A stretch of 64,000 nt of DNA from Toxorhynchites rutilus septentrionalis (lineage: Eukaryota; Arthropoda; Insecta; Diptera; Culicidae). The DNA is taken from positions 62,780,097 to 62,844,096 of the forward strand of contig NC_073746.1 of the NCBI RefSeq assembly GCF_029784135.1, in the 5' to 3' direction. The notes below the pieces were generated by a model. That model ran no database searches. It worked only from the letters and a program-made list of their open reading frames with translations, and was not told the DNA's origin. A program made the position numbers and the translations under genes. Positions 12,240-25,260 of the stretch are shown one piece after another; the stretch's first letter is position 1; the number at the start of each line of letters is the position of its first letter.

Positions 12240-12620
12240 ATGACCAACAAGTAATCCATGCATCGGTAGATGGGCACTTCTACAATTAGAAAAAGTAAGT
12301 TTTTGTGAAAAATCTCGATATTTTAGATTTGTTCGATATTTATACAAAACCTATCGGAATAAACAATTTACTACATTTCATTTTTTGATCGATTATTTAA
12401 AAAATGGTATTAAAATTTTTAGTGATTTTGATTGTTTTAACTTATTTAGAATCAAATAATGAAATGTAGAAAATTATTTTAATTTTCAAATAAATTAAAC
12501 AAAAATTCTCTGAAAAACCTATTTTCTAATTAAAATTCATTTCTCTCATAATTCTCAGTTTTCTCATTTTTTACAAAAATTCAGAAAGAAACATATGAAT
12601 AGATCAATAACTCCTAAAAA
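12240..12620. repeat. Foldback-type repeat with internal palindrome
   Basis: The phrase CAACAAGTAATCCATGCATC near 12244 recurs at 12790 and, degenerate, inside the large palindrome at 57205-58345. The interior has opposed TACTACATTTCAT and ATGAAATGTAGAAAA arms (12370 and 12460). It is likely a partial copy of the 57-58 kb foldback family. Confidence 0.4.
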
Positions 12621-12702
12621 TACACAATAGCAATATTACAGAGACACGCATAGTCTGTGACGCCGTGCGCTAGTGATTTTGCGCGCGAGTACAGGAGAGT
12701 TA
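12613..12702 (+). repeat. Right end of the TTAA MITE family
   Basis: AATAGCAATATTACAGAGAC through GTACAGGAGAGTTAA resembles the right half of the complete MITE at 16470-16676 and ends with TTAA. The left end is missing. Confidence 0.45.
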
Positions 12703-14605
12703 AAAAATATTTCTCAAATTAAAAAATTGCAATGACGTATTTTTTTAATCAAATTAAAAATTCATTTTTCTAAAAACGTATTTTTACAACAACCAACAAG
12801 TAATCCTTGCATCGGAAGAAGGGCACTTCTACAGAAAATGAGTTTTCTAACAAAAACTTTTTTTTTCTTTGAAACATTACTACTAATGTGTAACTCATAA
12901 CATTTTTGTGTGTAATTTCTGTTCTGTGTGTGAAGAGGCTGGAGTGCTATTTTCTTTCTAAAACAGTAATTGTTGGTTCCGGTTTCGCATTGAGCCTAAA
13001 GCTTTCTTGATAAACTAGATGAGCAGATTCTTTCTAGCAATAAGCCATTACTTCCCACCACTCAACCATAATCAGAATTTTGAATCTGTTTGTGTCGACA
13101 TTAGTTTTTAACCGAACGCAATTATGTAGGTACCTTCAAGTGGAAAGCAGCAGATTTCGCGTGCTTCGAGATGCTTCCATTTTCGTCTACCATTTTTCTT
13201 GGACCATCAAGTGCTTATTCATCCATTTAAGAGCGGCGGATACATTACTAAATTGATTAGGAAATTATTTCACCTGTAAAAAAGTGCCACACTAGCCGAG
13301 TACAGTGCACTGGAGAATAGTGCGCGCACCGATGGAAAAGAGTGCAATTTTGGTTTGAATTTCTCTTTCCGCAAATTGATGCATTGGATGGGGTAAAATA
13401 GGAAATAAAATTGGAAATACGAACTGACGGTCCCATCGGGGGGTAGATGGAGTAAATGGGAGCGAATGACCGGGTAGTGGGTAGTAAGCAGTAAAAGTTG
13501 AAAGCCTAATCGCGAGGAAAATGAACACTCATAGTTTAGTTCGGCCTTCTGGCAGATAGCAACCGAATTCCGGAGACTTATGGCGTTGGCGCAAACCAAG
13601 ATGCAAACGAATCGTGCCGAGGAAAGGAATTTAACTCCCGAGCAAATCGAGAACAATATTATTCGCGAATTGATAGGCATTCGATAAAAGAAAAAAAAAT
13701 CTATACACTCGTTCAATAACCTCGAACGAAACATGTCAAATTGTTAGTTGGCGCTTATTCGCAGATGATGAGTTCAGCTCTATGGAATGTACCTGACCAA
13801 ACTGTTTATGACGTTGAATACTCACACACAAAGATACACCTGATAGGGGCTTTTTAGCAGATTACCATCAGACGTCAAAATTTACCGAAGATGCGGACTA
13901 ATCCATCACGTTTTGTGGGTTTTCTATTCCTCTCATGATCAAACATTTCACTTTCGCCTTGATGATAAACTCTCGCGTGCGGTCGGTCTATAGCTCGGGT
14001 GCCGAAAGGTGGCCGCAGTGTCGAAAATATAATGCTAATAGCATTTATAACTTCAGGTCCGTCGTTTTTATTTTTTGTTTTTTTTTTGCAAAGCAGACTC
14101 GTGCTGCTCTTGATTCACTGCTAGTGGGAAGTCAATTCACGGTATTCGCACACCGAAACAACATTCCACGCTTCAAAACTCGCTGAGAGTAGCTGCTAAA
14201 TTACCTTACTGATTGCGCTCTTTTCGTGCATTTAGCGATGTTATCATAATTTTTAAAACTGTTTCAGTGTAGCCATTCAATATCTTAAAAATTCACTCAA
14301 AAACACATCACATTTCGGAGCGTCAAAAAAGTAATTAAGATTTACAGACCGTGCGTGTTCAACCTAACAAAAAAAACTTGCGATAAAGCTTTGAAGGTCA
14401 TATGTGATACGCTAATCTGGAAATGGTTGCCCTTTTTGTGTTTTGATGAAGCCGTCGTCGTATTTGGAATGATCGCATCACGTTTCAGCTATGCGCGATG
14501 ATCTCATGAAAGCGAGGACCGGTTGCACCGTATCTAATCAAGAACCATCATCATCCACGAGGAAAATAATGTACGATAACTATCGATGATGAATTTATAT
14601 TAATA
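12703..14605. other. No recognisable gene
   Basis: Mostly unique-looking sequence with A/T runs. It contains a 154-codon minus-strand open frame (13270-13734), rejected as a gene. I see no transposon ends. Confidence 0.4.
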
Positions 14606-15903
<1,298 letters not shown>

Positions 15904-15974
15904 CGATGTAGATAGCGTGATCGTGTAAAACAGCCTTGCATTTCAGCCGGCCTTGGTTCGATCCCCGTTGACAT
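15904..15974 (+). repeat. tRNA-like sequence (SINE head or tRNA pseudogene)
   Basis: Contains a perfect B box GGTTCGATCCC at 15955-15965, and its two edges (GATGT and ACATC) could pair as an acceptor stem. A convincing anticodon stem-loop is absent, so this is not a functional tRNA. It may be the head of a SINE running to about 16060. Confidence 0.4.
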
Positions 15975-16352
15975 CTTTTGGCCTTTTTTGGGTATAATCA
16001 TGAGATGACGTTCAGTATGAGAGAAAAGATTTCTGCTCCCATACATACAAACATTTTAAAGCTTTTGAATAACTTTAACTCACTGCGAAACTTACATATG
16101 CGTACCTCTAATTTTCGAATTTTCCCTTTGTATTTTAAATATCATTGTTTTATGTAAAAAGATATGCAGAGTAAATTTTTTCGAATTTTTCTAATCATCT
16201 CAAATATTTTTCAAAGTATTCTATCATTCTAATTTGGATGAAGACAAGCTCAACGATATATAAAAGACGCAAAACTGATCAGCCGTTCTCCCGTGATGAT
16301 ATTTTACACGTACGTGAAGAAATCCCTCTTTTACATATAAAGATAGCACCCT
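15975..16352. other. Intergenic with weak Helitron-family similarity
   Basis: The part 16200-16330 weakly resembles 6765-6850 (CTATCATTCTAA and CTGATCA phrases). Nothing else is recognised. Confidence 0.3.
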
Positions 16353-17080
16353 CTAGTCCAAAGTCATGAAAACAATAAAAATCAAACACAATCAATAATT
16401 ACGAAAACTAAATCCAAATTTCTGACAAGTGTAATATTTTTCCAAAATGTAACAACTAATTGTTTTTAACCTTCCTATACTCGCGTATAGGTCTGACAGA
16501 TCGAGCATCAATGAGGTGGCTGAATTAAATGACTATTAAAACTGAATGAAATTAAATAAAAAATATTTTCTTGTGTTTTAAATACTAATAAGGCTTAAAA
16601 AACACAATAGCAATATCGCAGGGACGCGCACAGTCCAGAGTACACAAATTACGATTTACACGCAAGTATAGGAGTGTTAAATTGATATATCGATCATCTG
16701 AATCGGTTCAGTAGTTCAAAAGTTATGAATTTTTGAAAAAAATCATTTTTGGAAAAAAAAAAAAGTGGAAAACATTGATTCTTGTGATTTTTTTCTCGTT
16801 TTTATGTTATGAATTTTCAATATAAACCGATGTTTCAAAGAATAAAACTTTTTCTGCCTTTAGTCCAAAGTTATGGAAATAACAAAAAAGAAACACAATC
16901 AATATTTACGAAAACAAAATCAAAACATTTGGCAAGTGTAATATTTTTTTTGAAAAGTACTAATTGTCTTTAAATTGATATGTCGATCATCTCAATCGTT
17001 TCAGTAGTTCAAAAGTAATGAATTTTTGAAAAAGGCTCATTTTTGGAAAAAAATTATTTTTCGGACCACCCTAAAATGGA
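16353..17080. repeat. Direct tandem duplication, unit about 295 bases
   Basis: Sequence starting TAGTCCAAAG at 16354 repeats at 16861, and sequence starting GATATATCGATCATC at 16684 repeats at 16977. The first pair is 507 bases apart and the second 293. The difference matches the 211 bases of the TTAA MITE and its duplicated TTAA inserted in the first unit, so the original duplication was about 295 bases. Confidence 0.75.
16470..16676. mobile_element. TTAA-flanked MITE, 207 bases
   Basis: Flanked by TTAA at 16466-16469 and 16677-16680. The ends are imperfect inverted repeats (CCTTCCTATACTCGCGT against CACTCCTATACTTGCGT). The TTAA target points to the piggyBac superfamily. The second unit of the surrounding tandem duplication holds the corresponding unoccupied site with a single TTAA (near 16972). 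It has no coding capacity. Confidence 0.8.
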
Positions 17081-17859
17081 AATGCTCATCCTAACGAAAA
17101 AATGAAAAAAAACGGGTCCAATATTTTGTGCAAAAGAACAGAACTACAACTGTTCACGAAAATCTTACAACCACTGTATCGATTTGGCATGGAATGGCTG
17201 ATGTAGGAGTGGTGTCTCAAATACGATCGAATTGTTGACGTAGGACTGCAAATTTAAATAGTTTATGGCTTCGAAAATTACTGAGAAGAGCGATTTCAGG
17301 AAGTTTGTTTTCCATATTAAAATAAAACAGACTAGAGCCAAAAATCTGGTGTCTGCCTGTTACTTCGAAGATAATTCTTAGCAAATGCTCGTTCTTTTGG
17401 TTCAATTTTGCAACGCTTTCCAAACATTTCGGTAACCAATGTAATAATATCTTCCAAAACCTCAATCTTGCCGGTATATTTCCTATAGACGAGAGTCTTA
17501 ACGAAATACCACAAAAATTAGTCTAGAACTTTGTAATCTCGCTATCTATGCACCAAATCTATCTCATCTATCACCGTAGATTGAATAAATAACTCATTAT
17601 GTTAGTTATGACGAAACAAAAAAAGAATCTACGTTAGAAAAAATGCATTTTTCAGAGAACAATGTTCGTTCCACCACCACCATTATCTCATATTTCTAAA
17701 AAACGAAAAACAACATTATATTAACCATTTCAATCTATTTCTGAAAATTATTAGATTCAGCGAGCGAGACAAGAATACAAATCGCAAATGACATTTTTAT
17801 ACTCTCGTCGGGTGCAATTTTCGTGCAAGGGCGGAGCTTGAGCTGCAAATGTTTCTTTA
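17081..17859. other. AT-rich DNA, no supported gene
   Basis: Contains the recurring core TTGACGTAGGACTG near 17235. Two overlapping minus-strand frames of 60-82 codons (17217-17514) have no recognisable domain. Confidence 0.35.
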
Positions 17860-18100
17860 GACGTAGAACTACGTCTTTCAGGAAGGTGCCAAATCAGAAA
17901 ACAGGTCACGTTTTTGTGAAATAAAGTCAACGTTGATAACTATTTTCAGAGCGAACAAATTCTGATACCTAGCACACCAATGGAATCGGAAACTCTCTAA
18001 GATTCGTTTGATATACTATACAGTACAATCCACTAATGCTCAAACAGTTTAAATTAATGAAAACTGGAAGCATTCTCATTTTCCGATACATTTGTTCTGC
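17860..18100. repeat. Dispersed repeat with GACGTAG core, copy 1
   Basis: Begins with ACGTAGAACTACGTCTTTCA and continues with AATCAGAAAACAGGTC. The same order, diverged, occurs at 36610-36990, including the closing GAAAGCATTCTCATT phrase. The nature of the family is unknown. Confidence 0.5.
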
Positions 18101-18863
18101 CGATTTGGGTGCATTCCCGAACAGAGCTGTCAATAACGAGCAAATGATACATTCGTTTCTGCCCGTTTTCAACATATTTGATTTAAATAAGCTATCCGCG
18201 ATTTGAAGCCACAACACTTCTCGTTTGGTGGTCATCGAAGCAACATGGTTGTCGCAGAGCGTCGAGCGGGAGAGGATTGTTTTCTTGTCGGATGAAGGGG
18301 GAGTATGGAATAGAGTTTCTTTCCACAAGGGCCCTTCTCAGGGCTAGAGGCGGAAACCAAAAACAGAATAGAATGAAAACACAGATGCGAGTGAGCTAGC
18401 ATACACAACGAGCGGATATCATTCATGCCTAATGGTGATTTCACACACATACACACACAGCTCGATACAAGGAGAGGAAGCCATCTGTATCGAGATGTGC
18501 TACGACAAAGAACAGCAGCATACGAGATTTTTTTGTGCTAGTGCAGATATGGAAGATTATCCAGAATTTTGGAATATAGATATACACTGCATTTATTTAG
18601 ATAAACGTATATTTCATGAAAGTATGCTTTCAAATTCCAGCAGGGTAACCTTACTGTTGCATGTTGTGGGGTTCGAATACATCTCAAGCGGAATATAGGA
18701 GCAAAAGGGTTCATAGTTTGTGATCGATATCTGAGTGGGAAGGAGAAAGTCTGACGCGAGTTGAACCAAATAAACGAGAATTGCTGATAGCTTTCGACTC
18801 TACTCTACTTTTCGAGTCTACTGAAGTAATAAAACATTAAAAAAAATCGATGCATTCTAAGAT
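18101..18863. other. Intergenic, no recognisable gene
   Basis: Includes a short CA-rich tract near 18443. No supported gene. Confidence 0.4.
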
Positions 18864-18867
18864 AATG

Positions 18868-19451
18868 TACAGGGTTTTCCAACTTTAAATTCCGAAAGTA
18901 ATTTGAAATAAAACACACTTAGAATTCGAATTTCGATGAAACTTTTATTTCAAATTAAAGTTTGGTTTATGCCATTATGTGTGAAATACAACATCATTCA
19001 AATGTCCACCTAGGGCTTCCTCGCACACCTTGATCAGGAACAGGTAATTTTCGATGACTTTTCGGCACATATGGGGCGGTATCTCGGTCATAACTTCACG
19101 AATGTTGTCTTTCATATGTTCAAGAGTTTGCGGAGAGTTGGCATAGACACGGTCTTTCGCATAACCCCACAAAAAAAAAGTCTAGCGGGTTCAAATCGCA
19201 TGATCTGGACGGCCAATTGGCATCACCAAAACGCGAAATTATGCGTCCCTCAAATTTCGTTCGCAATATGATCATGTTCGGTCGTGTTGTGTGGCACGTG
19301 GCGCCGTCCTGCTGAAACCACATGTCATCCGTATCCATATCTTCAATTTGTGGCAAAAAAAAATCGGTTAACATGCGGCCATAGCGCTCACCATTCACAG
19401 TTACCGTCTCGCCGTCCTCATTTTCAAAGAAATACGGCCCTATGACTCCAC
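18868..19451 (-). mobile_element. 5'-truncated DD41D mariner
   Basis: The 3' end of the element lies near 18868, where GTACAGGGTTTTCCAACTTT resembles the TIR of the related element at 56565-57115. At the other side the coding region stops abruptly at about 19451, where Helitron sequence begins, so the 5' half is missing. See the transposase entry. Confidence 0.7.
18975..19451 (-). pseudogene. DD41D mariner transposase, C-terminal half
   Basis: Starts within GGVIGPYFFENEDGETVTVN, then MLTDFFLPQIEDM, MWFQQDGATCHTTR (second catalytic Asp) and SCDLNPLDFFF (third Asp). I count 41 residues between these Asps, the spacing of the DD41D (rosa-like) group. A frameshift in the FFFWGYAKDRVY block near 19165 moves the C-terminus (LEHMKDNIREVMTEIPPHM to GGHLNDVVFHT) into another frame. 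The first Asp and the DNA-binding domain are missing. Confidence 0.8.
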
Positions 19452-19607
19452 CAGGGGGAAGGGGTTTCAAACTATCACGAAAACCTTCCCCGGCCTCAAA
19501 AACCCCTACATACCAATTTTCATGTCGATCGGTTCAGTAGTTTTCGAGTCCATAAGAATCAGACAGACAGACAGACAGAAATCCATTTTTTTATATATAT
19601 AGATTTT
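19452..19607 (-). mobile_element. Helitron 5'-end fragment
   Basis: Nearly the same as the right ends of the Helitrons at 14606 and 48003: CTATCACGAAAACCTTCCCC, a run of (CAGA)n at 19561-19578 and a terminal TATATATAG. It joins the DD41D fragment directly on its left. Further left-over internal units lie at about 19700-19820. Confidence 0.7.
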
Positions 19608-21930
19608 GGTCCACAACTTCGTGTTTCCTTCTTTTTGGTTTTCTGGTATGGGACATTTCATATGGTACATGTACACTGACAGATTTTAGATAATTTTATT
19701 TCTTGATTCATTCTCGAGTTATGCAGAAATTTGTGTTTCATTTGTATGGCATAACCACATGCCAAATTTGGTTTCGTTTGCTTAACTATCGAGTAATGAA
19801 GAAATTTGTGTTTCTGACGAATAATTTTAATGTATTTTTCCCTTGAAGTTCATTAAAAGCCTACAAAATGACATCCTTCCCTTTTTTGTACGTTATTTCT
19901 TTTTATTATTTTCATATTCCACAATTTCATACAATTTTATATTTACAACTTACGAGAAGTAGTTCACTTCATCCTCTTGTGCGCTAGGGTATCCTTTTTC
20001 CTGTTTCCGCGAATCCTCAATTATCTTTGATTTTCTCGATCTACACAATTTCAATAATAATTTCTCTTTTTTTCTCTATTTTCAGTTTGGAACGTTGAAC
20101 GGACTTGTCGTCGCCGGTGGACTTTCTGTCTGTCTTTTGAATTATCCGATGAAACTATTCTTTAATTATATTTTCCTAATCACTTTTTCGTTGATTCGAA
20201 CTGTTTTGATTTGTATTTGTTCTTGTTTTTCTTCGCTCTCTTCGTACTGACATGGAGCAAGGATGCTATGATCGAAGGCACGATCATTACAACTATGTCG
20301 TTGTATTGGGTTTGCTACCCAGTGGTGTTAACAGACCTACTTTAGGAGGTTCCAAAACAGAGTTTCTTGTCGACTTTTGGGAAGGGAAACATTAGGTGAG
20401 CTTTGCTATATCAACAATAAAATTCCCGATTATTCGCGAAATTGGGTGGCAAAATCGCCGTGGATAACGGCCCAAACACAAAAAAGGTATTTATTGTACA
20501 TTTATTTACAAACGGATCGGAACAACACTTCAAGAACATTGATGCCTTGGTCGAGGGATTTGGAGAACCAATTCGACATAGCTGAAAGAAATGGAAAATT
20601 TAACCCTACTTGCAGTAGAACTTCTAATCTAATCAAAAAAGAGTATGAATGGCAATATTGGAACACCACTTTTGCAGATTATTTACAATTATTTAGACTA
20701 TTTTCAATAAAAAACACAATTTGAGTGTCAAAATGCACAAATATGCACAAATATGAATAAAGCATCACTGTTTTTTTTCTGTTCGTTGGGTAATTCTTGT
20801 CATATGCCATATGTCAAGTGTACTAATGCGTATCACTTACGATTCAGCTTCGTCAGACAATTTTTTTCCTATTTTGCGTATATGACTCCTTGTGAAGTCA
20901 GGCCTATCTTCCCTCACTTAGTTATCGATTCCAGCAAAGACAAATCAATACAAATTAAAATCACAGCTCCCGCCAACATGCATAATTCATTCCGAACACG
21001 TCCCTTAAAGTATTCCGACGAAATTATTCACCGCTGTTACGCCACCCCGTTTGCATGACGGATTATTCGGAGTGGCTTTGTCGTTGTATGTCATCCACAT
21101 TCCTGCGACGGGCGATACAAATTTGCATTGCATTTGCAATTCTCAGCGTCATGCGTCCTTCTCCGGCGATCGATTACTCCACTAAATCGCCGCAATATCA
21201 ATGCAGAATAATTGGTTTACCACTCTCTAGAGCGGAACCAAGGTGCGCCGCACAAATGCGCGGAAATTGAATGAACGCCGCCTCAACCCCATGAGACATG
21301 AATACCGACAATATTTCCGTCTCGCGTTGCATAATTAAAGTCCTTGCGTAAATTTGCTCTGAAAAATCGAAACATTCACATTGAACACGCGGTAACACTC
21401 CTGTTGCTCTGCTGCGGCTCGGTGGCGGCTGCAGAAAATCGAAAGTCAATCAAATCTCTGCGTGGCATCTGTTGAAAGCTGACCAACCTGAGCAGCACGA
21501 GCGTGAGTAGCATCAAGTGGATCAACGAAGTTTGCCTCTTCTTTTTTTTTTATTTCGCTATCAACTAATATACGTGGAACGTTAAGAAGAGGCATCCATC
21601 GGAAGTAATTGCAGCATTTCGCAGCTGAAGCTGAAAAATTTCACTTTCATTTGCGCAAACACACACGTTTGCGTTTGTTTGTTAGGCAATCACACGAAAA
21701 CCAAAACAAAGCCCCGATGAAGTCAGGGTTTATTGACGATGCAAATGTATTCTAGAGACACACTGACGACGTGATTCGATGGCTCGCGAAATAGGTATGG
21801 GTATACCCGAAAAAATATTCGCCATATTGAGCAATTGTCTGATAGCTCATTACATTGTTTTCTTACTATCTTGTAACTGCTTTCCGAAACGATGCATTTT
21901 GATGTGAACAAATTATTGATCCTAAAAATT
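19608..21930. other. No recognisable gene
   Basis: Apart from Helitron-unit scraps at 19700-19820, I recognise nothing. The 115-codon plus-strand frame at 20377-20724 and the frames at 20753-21270 lack known motifs and splice context. Confidence 0.35.
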
Positions 21931-22172
21931 GTGCTCCCGTGGCCGAGTGGTTAGGATCAAACTCTATCGTGTCGGGGTTCGAATTCAATTCTCGTTCTGG
22001 TCGGAGAATTTTTCGTCAAAGGACTTTCTTCCGACTTGCACACGTACTCTACAGCTTACCACTTAGAATACATTCAAGACGTGTGATTTGACAAAAGAAA
22101 TCTGAACTAAGTACTAAAAAAATGACGCAAGAAACATGGAGACAGCGAAAGCTCCTCTGGGAACGTTAGTGT
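21931..22172 (+). mobile_element. tRNA-derived SINE (Feilai-like), copy 1
   Basis: Begins GTGCTCCCGTGGCCGAGTGG, with A box TGGCCGAGTGGTTAG and B box GGTTCGAATTC at 21976-21986. The body continues through a TTTTTCGTCAAAGGA block to GGGAACGTTAGTG. It matches the other two copies along its length but is the most diverged. Such elements are made by Pol III and copied by LINE enzymes. Confidence 0.8.
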
Positions 22173-22536
22173 AATTCAAGCAGAATTTTCCTCGAAATGT
22201 CTCGTTTTCTTATTTTGTAAATGATACTTGGTTGGTAGCTTCAGAAGAACTCATGATTCCCACCGTTTGGTAATTACCTGAAACAGAAGAAGTAAATAAA
22301 AAATAGATTAGCACCTTAGTCTCTATCTAGTATCCTTATAAGTCTTTTAGGTCTAATAAATTATTTAGCTTATTAAGCTTATATATTTATATATTTAGAT
22401 ATATTTAGCTTGAACTTGCGTAGACTGCACAATTCTTAGTTACATTTCGTGTTTTCAATTCAACAAGGTAAAATTTCAATCATTGTACTCTTTGAGTTAC
22501 TTACTGAACTAAACTTTCATCACAAGATGTACAGAG
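22173..22536. other. Intergenic, no recognisable gene
   Basis: AT-rich with a TATATTTA-like run near 22385. No gene seen. Confidence 0.4.
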
Positions 22537-23114
22537 TTATTGGGCCGGTGGCTCCACTCAATTATCCCTAAGGTTAGCCTCAAACCGTGGTTCAAAAGTC
22601 TGGACTTGAATCGGGACTTCATTCGCACCTTCTCCCGACGCATGTCCAATCACTGTTCGTTAGACGCGCTACTTTTTCGTTTTATTCATGCCGACAGCAA
22701 TCTCTGCGTTTGTGGCCATGGTTACCAGGACATCGCACACGTTGTTTGGTCGTGCGAGTGGTATCTTGTCGCCAGATCAAATTTAGTAAACTCCCTTTGG
22801 GCCCGAGGAAGGCAGCCCAATGTGCCAGTGAGAGATGTGTTGGCTCGGTTAGACCTTGATTACATGTCCCAAACGTATGTTTTACTTAAAGCTATCGATC
22901 TTCGAGTGTGATTGTTCTTACATCCTTTTCGTCCTTCGCGAGCTTACATCTCGTCCTTACATCCCATCCTTTTCCTAATGAAAATGTGTCACCCTTTTAA
23001 ACTCGAATCGACCGCGAGTAATCGGTTTCCTATTTTATTAACCATAGAATTAAGGCAACATGTTAATATATTTTAGTAAAAATGTAGTTAAGAGTCTGGC
23101 TCCTTTAAAAAAAA
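22537..23114 (+). mobile_element. LOA-type LINE, 3' end fragment
   Basis: A 5'-truncated non-LTR retrotransposon. Coding remains occupy 22540-22911, followed by a 3' UTR that shares CCGCGAGTAATCGGTT and later phrases with the LOA insertion at 42437-43524. It ends in an A-run near 23114. Its 5' side begins inside the region after the RNase H domain. No target duplication was identified. Confidence 0.7.
22540..22911 (+). pseudogene. LOA-type ORF2 C-terminus
   Basis: About 123 codons: GRWLHSIIPKVSLKPWF, SRRMSNHCSLDALLFR, then the Cys/His block CVCGHGYQDIAHVVWSC, and RQPNVPVRDVLA near the end. It lines up throughout with the minus-strand frame at 42964-43449. This is the tail of the replication polyprotein, lying after reverse transcriptase and RNase H, and cannot act alone. 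The frame is open to its natural stop. Confidence 0.75.
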
Positions 23115-24869
23115 TGTACATACTAGATATCCATAATCACGATCCGTTTTTGTGTCATTATTTTGTGAAAAAAAAGTTGTTTCCTAGAAGGATTTACGCT
23201 TTACGATATTTTTTATTTCAGCTTGGCCGCTACTTCGGGAACAAGAACACCTGAAACATGCTTGTATGGGTAACAGTAGTAGTAGCGTTGTATTATAGAG
23301 GCTTCAAAATTCTCCAGTTCATTCGCCTCTAGTCATGAAAAGACCAACTAGGAAAAATCATCAAAATCAATCATCATTCGGGCTTGGAAAAGGTCATCTG
23401 AGGAGCCTCAATGAACGCTATCGTCTGGTCGCTAGCCCGGTTACTTGTAAATCGTCAATGATACCGGTAATTTGTTTGATTTATTTATAGATGCCTCAAA
23501 CTGCAATGTTAATACGCCCCTAGTCTCGAAAAAAGCCAATTAGAATATCAATCAATGGAGAATCCTGGGATTAAACCCGTAGTCGTTCAAGCGGTTCAAA
23601 AGGTCATAAGCGGAACAATGTTATGGCTACGGAGAAACATTTTTGGTACGCAGATCTCCTATCGGTAATGACAATTTCGTCACGCTGCTTAATTTGTAGC
23701 CTTGTCAACAGTCTGCATAAATGTGTGCGAAATCATATTCTCTCGCTAGGGTACAAGAGCCTTGTATCGTTAGTGTAGTAGTAGAAGTGTTAAATCATAG
23801 AGATTTTAAACTTTTGCGGCTTACTCCCTTATAGCATTGAAAAAAGCAAATTAGGCACACTGAAACTAATTATCGGCCTTTGTGTTCGGTTCCAAATTCA
23901 ATGCTATTTTAACAAACCTGTAAAAACAATAATTTCTATACCACAATCTCAAATTGTTAGAATCTGTCTAAATCGACTGGTGCAAGGAAATCCATTAAGT
24001 TCCAAGAATATAACGTCAATTAATTCTAAATACTAGTTTTAAAACATGGAAAATTGTGTTTCGCATTTTTCTCAAAAATGCCTTCCACCCAAGCGTATTA
24101 AAACTTGAACAAGATGTATGCCGGTTGCATGTGTTCACAAGATTTCAAAAATACAACAATTTTTCAGTCGCTTCATTTGGCTGCCCAGGAAAACTCTCCA
24201 CCCCCGTGTGTTGAAATACATAGAGATAGTTTCACGCGCGACAATCTATGGACTATGTTCCCGGCGTTTTCATGTACGCACTGATATCACTGTTATCACG
24301 ATATCAAAAATACATTGGATTTTAAGGCTTACGCTTTCCGCAATTGTTGATATTTAATTTCACATCTCTATGAAATGGTTTTATCACTATTAATTCGTTG
24401 TATTGAATTTCATTTTCATTTTGCATCGTCCTAGAGCCTTATACCTAAACGAAAAAAAAACAAGAAGCAAGGGCAGTAAACTATGCCTTTGCTTAGGCAA
24501 ACCAAGTAGCAACTTATACTCTGGTTTCGTGCGAATCGAATGCGCAAAATCGTTTGCTGCTTACTGTATTCTTACGATATGCACAATATTCGTATATTCA
24601 ATGCAGAGCTTGTACTGACACGAAGAAGCGTAGTAGAAGAAATAGATTTTAAATGTGTTCGCACGGTACGAAAATATGTTGTCCCATGTCTTCATCCATG
24701 AATGGCAAAGAAGGCAGACGGCAAACGAAAATCAAAACCAATCACAAACAAAACGACGTTGTGCAGGAAAAACTGCCAACGATGTTGTTACTGATGTCGA
24801 TGTTGTTTCTGTTTATGTTGCTGCTACCGCTTTTGTTATTTTCGTCCCAAAAATATTTTTTTTATATGA
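23115..24869. other. No recognisable gene
   Basis: Several open frames under 100 codons, none with a known motif. No repeat ends were identified. Confidence 0.35.
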
Positions 24870-25260
24870 CTTCTTTCAAACATTCACGTTTTCTTACTAA
24901 GCGAACGTTCGTGGATTCAATCGCAGAACTCGCCATTGATTGATCTTTTGATTGACCTTTTACATTATATTTTTCCTATTACTTCTACCAAAACTCGTCA
25001 TTATAATATAAATTCATTTTCAAACACAACTTTCGCTCAACATTTTCGATTCACTTGCAAATAACATGTTTCTCCGTTACATGGAAAACTTGTTTTATAC
25101 CGAAAAGCAATTTTTCATTCATAATTTTTATTTTCAAAGCGCTTTATTCCACCTGAGAATTTATTGCCATTTTCGCTTCACACCAACGGCATACGAAGCT
25201 TAATACCGCAAACGCGAAATCCAACTGGGTTAACAACGATGTAGAACATATGGGAATTAT
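24870..25260 (-). repeat. Helitron-family debris
   Basis: CAAACATTCACGTTTTCTTA, CAATCGCAGAACT, ATTGATTGATCTTTTGATTG and ACATGTTTCTCCGTTACATG all occur in the same order in the complete Helitron at 48003-49340. Neither end is preserved. Related sequence continues weakly to about 25690, including a local duplication (25310-25380 against 25505-25575). Confidence 0.5.

Noticed and set aside
13270..13734. 154-codon minus-strand open frame, hydrophobic
   Set aside because: Phe/Leu/Ser-rich translation of AT-rich DNA, no motif; an overlapping frame of similar quality exists.
15904..15974. Functional tRNA gene
   Set aside because: Perfect B box but no proper anticodon stem-loop; kept only as a tRNA-like repeat.
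20377..20724. 115-codon plus-strand open frame
   Set aside because: No known motif and no transcript context.
21931..22010. Functional tRNA gene
   Set aside because: The tRNA-like head is shared with two other copies and continues into a SINE body.
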